NCBI RefSeq assembly: GCF_001625595.1
Contig: NZ_AUXT01000046.1
Span: 1-64,000, forward strand
Direction: 5' to 3'
From: Pseudoalteromonas luteoviolacea NCIMB 1942
GTDB taxonomy: Bacteria > Pseudomonadota > Gammaproteobacteria > Enterobacterales > Alteromonadaceae
DNA length: 64,000 bases
A model generated the notes under the pieces. It made no database searches and was not told the origin of the DNA. It was given only the letters and a program-made list of their open reading frames with translations. Below, piece by piece: positions 45,160 through 53,210 of this stretch (the stretch's first letter is position 1; every line of letters starts with the position of its first letter). Position numbers and translations under genes: made by a program.

Positions 45160-46809
45160 TTACATGTTGGGGTAATTTGGACCGCCAGCACCTTCGGGTG
45201 TTACCCAAGTGATATTTTGACTCGGATCTTTGATATCACAGGTTTTACAGTGAATACAGTTTTGCGCATTAATCACAAATTGCTTTTCACCTTCTTCACT
45301 TTCGTTCACTTCGTATACACCGGCAGGGCAGTAGCGCTGAGCAGGCTCTGCAAACTTCTCTAAGTTGACATTTATTGGGATCGTCACATCTTTGAGCTGT
45401 AGGTGGCAGGGCTGTACTTCTTCATGGTTGGTGTTGGACAAGAACACCGAGGACAGCTTATCGAAACTTAACTTGCCATCAGGTTTCGGGTAGTTAATTT
45501 CAGTTGAATCCTGCGCCAGTCTAAGAGACTCGTAATCTTTGCTGATATCTTTGATTGTGAATGGCAGTGAGCCTGAGAATAAGTTTTGATCAATCATGTT
45601 GTATGCGCCGCCTAAGTAACGACCTAGTTTGTGCATCGCCGGGCCAAAGTTACGAGATTGATAAAGCTCCTCATGTAGCCAGCTCATCTTGAATTTTTCG
45701 TCAAAACTTTTTAATTCAGCTGTAGGCTCTTCACTTGCTAGGGCTTCAATGATGGTATCAGCTCCGATTATCCCTGATTTCATTGCCGTGTGATTACCTT
45801 TAATTTTCGCAAAGTTTAGCGTACCAGCATCACACCCAATGAGCAGGCCACCAGGGAAGTGCATTTTTGGTAGGGCATGTAAGCCACCTTTAGCAATGGC
45901 TCTGGCGCCATATGCCACACGTTCACCACCTTCTAATGTAGCTTTGAAAACAGGGTGGTGCTTCATTCGCTGGAACTCGTCAAATGGGCTTAAGTATGGA
46001 TTTTTGTAGTTCAAATCAATGATAAGGCCCACTACAACTTGATTGTTTTCGGCATGATACATGAACGAACCGCCATGGGTTTCGTTGTCGAGTGGCCAAC
46101 CAGTACCGTGTACCACTGTACCTTCTTTATGTTTTTCTGGATCGATTTGCCAAATCTCTTTGAAACCGATGCCATAGTGCTGAGGTGAGGCTTCCTTGGC
46201 TAATTCGAACTCACGAATAAGCTGCTTACCAAGGTGGCCTCTACAGCCTTCCGCAAAAACGGTATATTTTGCTCTGAGCTCCATGCCGGGCATATAGGTG
46301 TCTTTGGGTTGGCCTTCTTTATCTAAGCCCATGTCGCCGGTAACAATGCCCTTTACTTCATTTTCTTCAATAATCAGTGAGTGAGCACTGAACCCTGGAA
46401 AGATCTCAACACCTAGTTGCTCAGCTTGTTCGGCTAACCAACGGCAGACATTACCCATAGATACAATGTAGTTACCATCATTTTTAAATGTTTTAGGTAC
46501 AACAACATGAGGTAAGTTTGTTGCGTTCTGATCATCTTTAAACAAATAGATATCGTCATGAGTGACTTTGGTGGTGACTGGTGCGCCTTTCTCTGCCCAA
46601 TCAGGGATTAATTCGTCTAATGCTTTGGTTTCAAATACAGCACCAGACAAAATATGAGCGCCTACTTCTGAGCCCTTTTCTACTACACAGATCATCAATT
46701 CTTGTTCTTTTTGCTGTGCTTGTTGGGCAAGTCGAATAGCGCATGACAGGCCGGCAGGCCCTGCTCCCACTATAACGACATCAAATTCCATGGTTTCACG
46801 TTCGACCAT
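45160..46809 (-). CDS. etfD: Electron transfer flavoprotein-ubiquinone oxidoreductase
   Basis: This 549-residue enzyme passes electrons from ETF to ubiquinone at the inner membrane. It has an N-terminal FAD-binding Rossmann motif (VVIVGAGPAGLSCAIRLA), a quinone-binding middle region (GIGFKEIWQIDPEKH, HGTGWPLD), and a C-terminal 4Fe-4S domain (CPAGVYEV, CIHCKTCDIKDP). The length matches ETF-QO. It is divergent from etfBA, sharing a promoter region with palindromes, so the three ETF-system genes are probably coregulated. Confidence 0.97.
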   Translation of the reverse strand: MVERETMEFDVVIVGAGPAGLSCAIRLAQQAQQKEQELMICVVEKGSEVGAHILSGAVFETKALDELIPDWAEKGAPVTTKVTHDDIYLFKDDQNATNLPHVVVPKTFKNDGNYIVSMGNVCRWLAEQAEQLGVEIFPGFSAHSLIIEENEVKGIVTGDMGLDKEGQPKDTYMPGMELRAKYTVFAEGCRGHLGKQLIREFELAKEASPQHYGIGFKEIWQIDPEKHKEGTVVHGTGWPLDNETHGGSFMYHAENNQVVVGLIIDLNYKNPYLSPFDEFQRMKHHPVFKATLEGGERVAYGARAIAKGGLHALPKMHFPGGLLIGCDAGTLNFAKIKGNHTAMKSGIIGADTIIEALASEEPTAELKSFDEKFKMSWLHEELYQSRNFGPAMHKLGRYLGGAYNMIDQNLFSGSLPFTIKDISKDYESLRLAQDSTEINYPKPDGKLSFDKLSSVFLSNTNHEEVQPCHLQLKDVTIPINVNLEKFAEPAQRYCPAGVYEVNESEEGEKQFVINAQNCIHCKTCDIKDPSQNITWVTPEGAGGPNYPNM

Positions 46810-46888
46810 TTTTACCTCGTATACATTGACGGTAGATTAACTTAAACTCGAGTTAAGTTTTTTTTACGTTAAGCTAAGGTTATTTTAG

Positions 46889-46906
46889 GTTGACGTTTAC
46901 GTCAAC
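46889..46906. promoter_or_regulatory. Perfect palindrome between etfD and etfBA
   Basis: GTTGACGTTTACGTCAAC has eight-base arms and a two-base centre. It resembles the LiuR (MerR-family) motif recalled for branched-chain amino acid and acyl-CoA degradation genes in gammaproteobacteria. The match is from memory. Confidence 0.6.
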
Positions 46907-46938
46907 AGGAAGTACGCTGGTTTCATTAAATTGTTTTA

Positions 46939-46954
46939 TTGACGTACGCGTCAG
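46939..46954. promoter_or_regulatory. Second, imperfect copy of the etf palindrome
   Basis: TTGACGTACGCGTCAG keeps the TTGACGT and CGTCA half-sites at the same spacing as 46890-46905, with mismatches at the inner and outer right positions. It lies about 31 bases before etfB and may overlap its promoter. Confidence 0.5.
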
Positions 46955-46984
46955 CTACACAAATAACCAGATGATGGAGTAACC

Positions 46985-47737
46985 ATGAAAGTACTTGTAC
47001 CAATCAAACGCGTGATTGACTACAACGTCAAAGCGAGAGTCAAGGCAGATAACAGTGATGTTGATCTTACTAATGTAAAAATGGCCATGAACCCGTTTTG
47101 TGAAATTGCAGTAGAAGAAGCTATTAGGCTCAAAGAAGCTGGTAGCGCAACAGAAGTTATTGCTGTCTCTATTGGCGATAAAGCTTGTCAAGAACAGCTT
47201 CGTACTGCACTTGCTCTTGGTGCCGACAAGGCAATCCATATCGAGACTGACGCTAAATTAGAGTCACTGCACGTAGCAAAACTACTTGCAAAGTTGGTTG
47301 AACAAGAAAACCCTGAGCTGGTTATTTTAGGTAAGCAGTCTATCGACGCAGATAACAACCAAACAGGCCAAATGTTGGGTGCATTAACAAAACGCGGTCA
47401 AGGTACATTTGCGTCAAAACTTGTAATCGAAGGTGAAAATGCGGTAGTAACTCGCGAAGTTGATGGCGGTCTACAAACTGTTTCATTACCACTTCCTGCG
47501 ATTGTTACAACAGATCTGCGTTTAAATGAACCTCGTTATGCAACACTGCCAAACATCATGAAAGCTAAACGTAAACCTCTTGACGTGGTAGCCGCGGACA
47601 CCCTAGGTGTTGATTTAGCTCCTCGTGTAGAGCTAGTCAAAGTTGAAGAGCCAGCCAAACGTGAAGCTGGTGTGGTTGTAGAGAGTGTTGAAGAGCTTGT
47701 AACTAAACTTAAGACTGAAGCGAAGGTGATCTCATGA
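46985..47737 (+). CDS. etfB: Electron transfer flavoprotein beta subunit
   Basis: This 250-residue ETF small subunit binds AMP and docks acyl-CoA dehydrogenases. It shows [40 protein letters not shown] and the AMP-binding [28 protein letters not shown] ribosome site precedes it. It overlaps etfA by four bases, forming etfBA. Electrons pass on to EtfD, encoded divergently. Confidence 0.97.
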   Translation: MKVLVPIKRVIDYNVKARVKADNSDVDLTNVKMAMNPFCEIAVEEAIRLKEAGSATEVIAVSIGDKACQEQLRTALALGADKAIHIETDAKLESLHVAKLLAKLVEQENPELVILGKQSIDADNNQTGQMLGALTKRGQGTFASKLVIEGENAVVTREVDGGLQTVSLPLPAIVTTDLRLNEPRYATLPNIMKAKRKPLDVVAADTLGVDLAPRVELVKVEEPAKREAGVVVESVEELVTKLKTEAKVIS

Positions 47738-48660
47738 GCGTATTAGTAATTGCAGAACATGAAAATAGTGTTTTAAAGCCAGAGACCGCTAAAGTAGTTA
47801 GCGCTGCGGTTAAGATTGGCTCACAAGTTGATGTTCTGGTTGCTGGCCACAACGTCGCTGGTGCAGCCGATGCGGTAGCCAGTATTGCTGGCGTGAATGT
47901 TGTAAAACTGGTTGATAACGCAAGCTTTGAACATCAGTTAGCAGAAAGTACTGCGGATTTAATCGTAGAAATTGCTGGCGGTTACAGCCATATTTTTGCG
48001 AGTGCTTCGACGACAGGTAAAAATATTCTACCTCGTGTTGCGGCGCTTTTAGATAAATCACAAATCTCAGAGATCGTTGACATTATCGATGCAGATACAT
48101 TTAAACGTCCAATCTATGCTGGTAACGCAATTGCGACAGTTAAATCTCTCGAATCTCAAAAAATAGTTACTGTACGTGCCAGTGCTTTCGACGCGGCAGG
48201 TGAGCAGTCGCCAGTTGCTGTTGAATCTCTGTCTAATGACAATGCAAACACGCTGAGTAACTATGTAGGTGCAGAGCAGACCGAATCAGAGCGTCCAGAG
48301 CTCACAGCTGCACCTGTGATTATTTCTGGTGGTCGCGGTATGCAAAACGGTGAAAACTTTGCACTACTAAATGGCGTAGCAGATAAGCTTGGTGCGGCAA
48401 TCGGTGCATCACGTGCAGCGGTAGACGCAGGCTTTGTACCAAATGATATGCAAGTAGGTCAAACGGGCAAAATCGTAGCGCCAGACCTATATATTGCTGT
48501 AGGTATCAGTGGTGCAATTCAGCATCTTGCGGGTATGAAAGACTCAAAAGTCATTGTTGCAATTAACAAAGATCCAGAGGCTCCTATTTTCCAAGTGGCA
48601 GATTACGGTTTAGTCGCAGACCTATTTGATGTGCTGCCTGAGCTAGAGCAAGCCCTGTAA
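47734..48660 (+). CDS. etfA: Electron transfer flavoprotein alpha subunit
   Basis: This 308-residue FAD-binding subunit has an N-terminal Rossmann-like domain ([20 protein letters not shown]) and a C-terminal FAD domain ([41 protein letters not shown] in parts, [37 protein letters not shown]). The length is normal. It is coupled to etfB by ATGA and followed by a strong terminator. Confidence 0.97.
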   Translation: MSVLVIAEHENSVLKPETAKVVSAAVKIGSQVDVLVAGHNVAGAADAVASIAGVNVVKLVDNASFEHQLAESTADLIVEIAGGYSHIFASASTTGKNILPRVAALLDKSQISEIVDIIDADTFKRPIYAGNAIATVKSLESQKIVTVRASAFDAAGEQSPVAVESLSNDNANTLSNYVGAEQTESERPELTAAPVIISGGRGMQNGENFALLNGVADKLGAAIGASRAAVDAGFVPNDMQVGQTGKIVAPDLYIAVGISGAIQHLAGMKDSKVIVAINKDPEAPIFQVADYGLVADLFDVLPELEQAL

Positions 48661-48675
48661 CTAATTCTGGTTGTT

Positions 48676-48706
48676 AAAGCCGTGTGCAGTGTGCCGCGGC
48701 TTTTTT
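48676..48706 (+). terminator. Terminator of etfBA
   Basis: AAAGCCGTG pairs with CGCGGCTTT (one G-U) and is followed by a run of T. Confidence 0.85.
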
Positions 48707-49422
48707 ATTTCTATGACTCGTCCCAAATAGCCAAGTACTTAATAATGGTTGGCGACCGCAAAATCACATGATATGTCTCCTAGCCCAACTAGCAAGCTAA
48801 AGTATTGCCTTCTCAAATGTGTCTACACGTGTTGTTAGAGCAGTGAGGCTGACATTAATTATACACAGCATTAACCCGTCAAAACGGCGGTAAAAATATT
48901 TGGTAATTGACGGTTTAATTGTCAAATCACTCTCAATAGTTGATTGATAGTTTACACAGGTTGGTAACTCAAGATCTCATCCCTAGTTTTTCTACGTAAA
49001 CGCGCATTAGACTTTAGTCTAATTACGATTGTTGCGCTTAGTCCGAAAGACATATTTGAAGGTGTGTGTCTGTAGTGCTGTTATTTTGTCAATTTTAATT
49101 GATTTTCAGCAAAGGCATTTCAACTGTACTTATATGATTTTATTTCATTAGTCGAACTCGGTTTTGAGCTGGTAAAAAAACTAAGTCATAAATTTGCAAT
49201 AATTGTTTGGCTACCTCATCTTGGTTAAAGGTTATTTGCTCACGAAAAAGCGGAATAACTCTTTAGGCAGTTGGTTTTTTCTAACAGGTTGTATACACAT
49301 GGATGATATTTAGATTGTTTTTTATTTTGGCTTTAGGAATAAATTATTTGTAATTGAGTGGTTATTTTTCATAGGATGAGCGTGCAGTATCTAATTTAAC
49401 TAAAACAAAAGGACGTTACAAA
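48707..49422. other. Gene-free AT-rich region
   Basis: About 716 bases with no convincing coding frame on either strand. Many stops in all frames and A/T runs are seen. I found no tRNA, riboswitch core or repeat array. The last part presumably holds the promoter of the secreted protein at 49423. A decayed gene cannot be excluded. Confidence 0.5.
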
Positions 49423-49983
49423 ATGAAAAAATTACTAATGGGACTTTCTCTTTTTAGCACGTTTTCTGTTATGGCAAGTGAGCTACCAAAGTTGGATACT
49501 TTGGTTCAGGATCCAGCATTTGTAGAATATACAGAAGCGCTTAAAAAGGAAGTTATCAGTACGCACCAAAACTATCAGTTGTATTTAGATTCATTGCAGA
49601 GCAAAGGTGAAATTGTGCCAATGGCACCAGCACCCAAATTGACCTATTTGGAAATCCGTGGCGTTTTATCAGCAATTTATCCTCAGTGGGATTATGTCAA
49701 TCCATCTTCATTTTCAACCAATGAAGATCATGGTGGTGAGTTTTATGCCGTTACGGTGGAGTATGGTTATGCAACTCCGTCTTCACGACGTTTTCAAGTC
49801 AACGGCTCGACATTATCTTTAGCGCTATCTGATCCTATTAAAAATGCGAGTAATGTATTGATTGGTTATATTAATTACTGGCATAACACGCAAACTAACT
49901 TTACTGGTGGCACATCAACTTATCAAGCGACGTCAATCAACTTCCCATATAACAAAGAAGATGACCGCTTATACATTCGCTAA
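49423..49983 (+). CDS. Secreted protein of unknown function
   Basis: This 186-residue protein has a clear signal peptide (KKLLMGLSLFSTFSVMAS). The mature part has an N-terminal helical stretch (DPAFVEYTEALKKEVISTHQ), a Pro/Ala linker, and a beta-rich domain with many Tyr, Ser and Thr residues (EFYAVTVEYGYATPSSRRF, GYINYWHNTQTNF). AAAGGAC precedes the ATG. It has no Cys. The family was not recognised; it is a stand-alone gene with a very long upstream region. Confidence 0.75.
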   Translation: MKKLLMGLSLFSTFSVMASELPKLDTLVQDPAFVEYTEALKKEVISTHQNYQLYLDSLQSKGEIVPMAPAPKLTYLEIRGVLSAIYPQWDYVNPSSFSTNEDHGGEFYAVTVEYGYATPSSRRFQVNGSTLSLALSDPIKNASNVLIGYINYWHNTQTNFTGGTSTYQATSINFPYNKEDDRLYIR

Positions 49984-50011
49984 ATAAATAATGCGATACG
50001 AGTGCTTATTG

Positions 50012-50458
50012 CTAGGCACTCGTATTTAAACCATATTGGTATACCTCTAACTTCCTGATCATGCTTTCATAATTTTTGACAACATCATCTGTCGCTACTC
50101 CTTGTTGTTTAACAGTCGCTAAGTCATCTTTCATCTTCGTAATCACATTAAATTTTTCACTTTGTGCCTGCGCAAGCGTTGTGCCTCCCAATTGCCCGTC
50201 ATGCTCAATTAATCCATATCGGCCCGTCATAAAAGCCATTTCCCCCATGCTGAGTACTCCCTGATCATAGAGCGTTTGCGCGGCTTCTGATTGTTCCTTA
50301 AGTGTCATGTTTGTAAAATCAAACTGTCTATCGGGCAATGAGGGAGCCTTGTCAACTTCTGCTGCACTTTGGTGAGAATGAGCCTGACTAGCCTTATTTT
50401 CTTGATGACCAGCTGAAGTGACTTGGTAATAACTGTTAATTCCTACTGAGTTAATCAT
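50012..50458 (-). CDS. Hypothetical soluble protein of 148 residues
   Basis: This protein has no signal peptide. It has a polar, His/Gln-rich N-terminal region (QENKASQAHSHQSAAEVDKA), then a helical core (NMTLKEQSEAAQTLYDQG, MGEMAFMTGRYGLIEHDG, KMKDDLATVKQQGVATDD). The start and layout resemble small proteins with a disordered tail. The family was not recognised. It is convergent with the secreted protein gene. Confidence 0.7.
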   Translation of the reverse strand: MINSVGINSYYQVTSAGHQENKASQAHSHQSAAEVDKAPSLPDRQFDFTNMTLKEQSEAAQTLYDQGVLSMGEMAFMTGRYGLIEHDGQLGGTTLAQAQSEKFNVITKMKDDLATVKQQGVATDDVVKNYESMIRKLEVYQYGLNTSA

Positions 50459-50637
50459 TGTTAATCCTTAATATGATGTTGAGTGATAATTGAGCAGCAA
50501 GTAGCATTCCAATTTGAGTCGTTATCGGCCAATTAATGGTGCTAAATTTGGCCTTTTCTCATTGCTGTAAGTTAATCTTTTTATAATTAATAACTTAATA
50601 GTTACGCGTTATGTTTTCTAATTAGAAGTCTCGATAA

Positions 50638-50992
50638 GTGATAAGGGGAAGTTGCCTCTGCTCGGCAATTGGATTCACACTTTTATGTGAACCTAAGGCT
50701 GTGACGGCGTGTCATTGCCGCATGTGTCAAAAATATCATGGGTCAGCATTTGCCGTATTTAGCTGTATATCTAAAGCCAAGCTATCTATTGATGAGGAAG
50801 AGAGCTTACAATTCTTCGAACGCTATCTATAGGCAATTTTGCCAAAAGTGTGGTTCAAGTTTGTTTTGGTTTGGCAGTGAGCAGTATTCTGATTGGGTTT
50901 CTGTTGCGTTCAGCAGCTTAAATGACCTATTCACAGTAAAGAAGGTCAAACATATCCATCAGGCGTCTAAAGTTTGTTGGCTAGTCAAATAG
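50638..50992 (+). pseudogene. GFA family protein, frameshifted
   Basis: From GTG 50638 the frame reads IRGSCLCSAIGFTL and ACHCRMCQKYHGSAFAVF, the zinc ligands of GFA proteins, then stops at 50830-50832. The next frame joins with SNAIYRQFCQKCGSSLFWFG (the last CxxC) and ends KVCWLVK at 50992. A single indel near 50815 explains it. A paralogue at 4660 is intact. Confidence 0.85.
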
Positions 50993-51004
50993 GAGAGAGA
51001 CCCT

Positions 51005-51997
51005 TTAAACTTTTCTCAGCTCAGAGGGCGTAATGCCAAGCCATCGCTTAAATGTCCTTCTAAAGTTTGGTAAATCATTAAAATGCAGTATTTTTGCTAC
51101 TTGGGCGTTGGAATAGCCCTGTTGTTGAATACAAAACACGGCCTTTTGGCTTAACAATTGGTCCTTCACACAGCCGAATTGACTGTTATGCAGTGCAAAC
51201 TTTCTTTTTAGTGTTGCAGTACTGATGTTTAAGTAATTTGCTAAATCATCTTGTGAGGCTTTCGGGTGAGCGATTAAATAGCTTTCGATATGGGACAAAA
51301 ACCCAGGTTGTGGCAAGAGTTGGAGCTGGCAAAGTGGTGCCTTTAATGCCTCTATTGCAGCGGGTTGCTGAGTGCTCATCATTGACCGGTGTACTACAAA
51401 TCCAGCGAAGTGCTGCGAGAAGGCAAGTGTTTGATGACAAAAAGCACGGTACTGTTCAGCATACTCGGGCTCAGGAAAAGGCAATTGAAAAGAAATAATG
51501 GTATCAGGCAGGCGCCACTTTAAGAATCCACATACCATACTAAGCCATACTTCTAATAAAAATTGGTTCGCAAACGCTGGGATTTGACTAATTGCTGGAT
51601 TCAACACAAAGTGAAGTGTCTGCTTTTTTCTAAATATACGTGCATTGAAGTAGGGGAATAAGCAGTTTTGTAATTGATTACACGTGACGAGTAAAGATTT
51701 TAGATTTGCACAGTGAAAAAGGTAAGGCGCGTATTGTGCCGAGATATTGTGCAGCATATGCTGCCCTAGTACAAAGCTGACATCTTGTCCAAGATGGTGA
51801 TTGGTTATATTTTTTAGCACTTGAACAAGTTGCCTGAAACTGGAGCAGTGCCCTTGTTTTTTTAAATCTTCGTAAAACAGTTTTGTGCCTTTAAGGGCTT
51901 TATCAGGGTGAACCCCTCTTGGTTTTACCAGCTCAATCAAAGGCAGCAAGAGCTGATTTGTAGAGAGCGTTTCATGACCTATTTCAATGTAAGGCAC
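51005..51997 (-). CDS. AraC-family regulator with arabinose-binding-like domain
   Basis: This 330-residue protein has an N-terminal ligand domain of the PF12625 type (LLPLIELVKPRGV, FVLGQHMLHNISAQYAPYL) and a C-terminal AraC domain (ASQDDLANYLNISTATLKRKFA, then YSNAQVAKILHFNDLPNFRRTFKRWLGITPSELRK in parts). It overlaps the GGDEF gene by one base, so the two are co-transcribed; it may report to or be controlled by that protein. Confidence 0.88.
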   Translation of the reverse strand: MPYIEIGHETLSTNQLLLPLIELVKPRGVHPDKALKGTKLFYEDLKKQGHCSSFRQLVQVLKNITNHHLGQDVSFVLGQHMLHNISAQYAPYLFHCANLKSLLVTCNQLQNCLFPYFNARIFRKKQTLHFVLNPAISQIPAFANQFLLEVWLSMVCGFLKWRLPDTIISFQLPFPEPEYAEQYRAFCHQTLAFSQHFAGFVVHRSMMSTQQPAAIEALKAPLCQLQLLPQPGFLSHIESYLIAHPKASQDDLANYLNISTATLKRKFALHNSQFGCVKDQLLSQKAVFCIQQQGYSNAQVAKILHFNDLPNFRRTFKRWLGITPSELRKV

Positions 51998-52905
51998 TAT
52001 GCTGCCTGCTTACTTTGTTGTAGCTGAGAAATTAACTGCTTAAATACGTCTGAACTTACTGTCTGTGAAGATATTTCGATGCAAGACGAACTTAGGGTCA
52101 TAGCATTAATAGTTGTAAGGTCATCATCATACTGATAATGCTTCTTAGCAGCTTCGCAAACTCGCCCTGCGATCGTATGCGCTGTTTTGTATGAGGTGTC
52201 GGGAAATAGAACGACAAATTTATCTCCTGCGTATCTACAAGTTAAGTCACATCCACGAGTATGTAGTGTTATCAACTGACCGGTATTTCGCAGCAGCTCT
52301 TCACCTTTTGCAATACCGTATTTGAAGCAAAATTGGCTGTATGCATTGAGATCAAACATTGCGACGCAAAATGGCTTATTTTTACTTTCCAACATCTTGA
52401 ACTCATTATTTATTTGCTTCTCCATGTAGCGGGCACTGTATAAACCCGTGACATAGTCAGTGAAAGTATGCTCCCTAAAATGACGTTCTTTTTTAAGGAG
52501 GGTTAAATTCAAATAGGTTTGTTCTTGATACCACCAATACATTGCAAAGCTCATAACTATCATGCCAAGAAATGCGGGAAACGCTTCTAGGCTACTTAAG
52601 GTTGGATGGATATGGTCAAGCGTTAAAAACTCATCTAAACAGTCTAAAAGCAGAGAGGTGTGCATGAGTGTTAGCCCGCATGACAACGCGGTTGTAACTC
52701 TCCCTGCTGGACGACTAAGCAGCGTCGCGACGAGCCAAATTAAAGACATGATGGCCAATCCGCCTTCTCCTATCGCGTCAAGTATTTCTATTTGGTTCTG
52801 TGACTTCCACTGGCCAAAAGTTATGGCTGTGGAAATGGTTATTGATACTGTGCCGGTAAGCAAAAGCCATAGCTTTGAATGTTTGATGTTTTTCGAAGCG
52901 CTCAT
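51997..52905 (-). CDS. Membrane GGDEF-domain protein with degenerate active site
   Basis: This 302-residue protein has about four membrane helices (residues 13-31, 50-64, 72-92 and 108-126) and a GGDEF domain (145-300). The family signature is AGDKF (226-230) instead of GG(D/E)EF, and the metal-binding DxD region reads FDLNAYS instead of DIDxFK. The Glu-to-Lys change removes a metal-coordinating acid, so diguanylate cyclase activity is doubtful; it may bind GTP or act as a sensor. It is coupled to the AraC gene. Confidence 0.87.
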   Translation of the reverse strand: MSASKNIKHSKLWLLLTGTVSITISTAITFGQWKSQNQIEILDAIGEGGLAIMSLIWLVATLLSRPAGRVTTALSCGLTLMHTSLLLDCLDEFLTLDHIHPTLSSLEAFPAFLGMIVMSFAMYWWYQEQTYLNLTLLKKERHFREHTFTDYVTGLYSARYMEKQINNEFKMLESKNKPFCVAMFDLNAYSQFCFKYGIAKGEELLRNTGQLITLHTRGCDLTCRYAGDKFVVLFPDTSYKTAHTIAGRVCEAAKKHYQYDDDLTTINAMTLSSSCIEISSQTVSSDVFKQLISQLQQSKQAA

Positions 52906-53210
52906 TGTTCAATCAGGGTTTACGTTTTTTTCTATGTTATTGCAGTCAATTTTATTTTACAGGGTCAATTTAGCTCATGACTTTGACAGTTTTTTTAACT
53001 TTATTCGTAATATCTGAACAAATTAGTAATGGCGTGGTAGTTTTGACCATTAAAAGGGGGTAAAAATAGCTCAATTGGTTATAAAAACCTTGAAAAGCCC
53101 CGTTATTTCATGGGGTTTGAATTTTTCTGAAATAAATAATTCATATTTTCTCGATAAGGTTTTGCCGATTTTTTAGGGTAATCAGCCATCACAATCTGTG
53201 CGAGATAAAT
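52906..53210. other. Divergent promoter region with a hairpin at 53096-53119
   Basis: This 305-base gap separates the GGDEF gene (minus) from the TonB receptor (plus). AAGCCCC (53096-53102) pairs with GGGGTTT (53113-53119, one G-U), followed by GAATTTTT. It could be a transcript-ending or leader structure before the receptor. I see no clear Fur or Pho box. Confidence 0.45.

Noticed and set aside
45065..45208. Longer N-terminus of the thioesterase
   Set aside because: It overlaps the 3' end of etfD and the family begins at ATG 45064.
53030..53210. Pho box upstream of the receptor-phosphatase operon
   Set aside because: No pair of CTGTCAT-like repeats with 11-base spacing could be found by eye.
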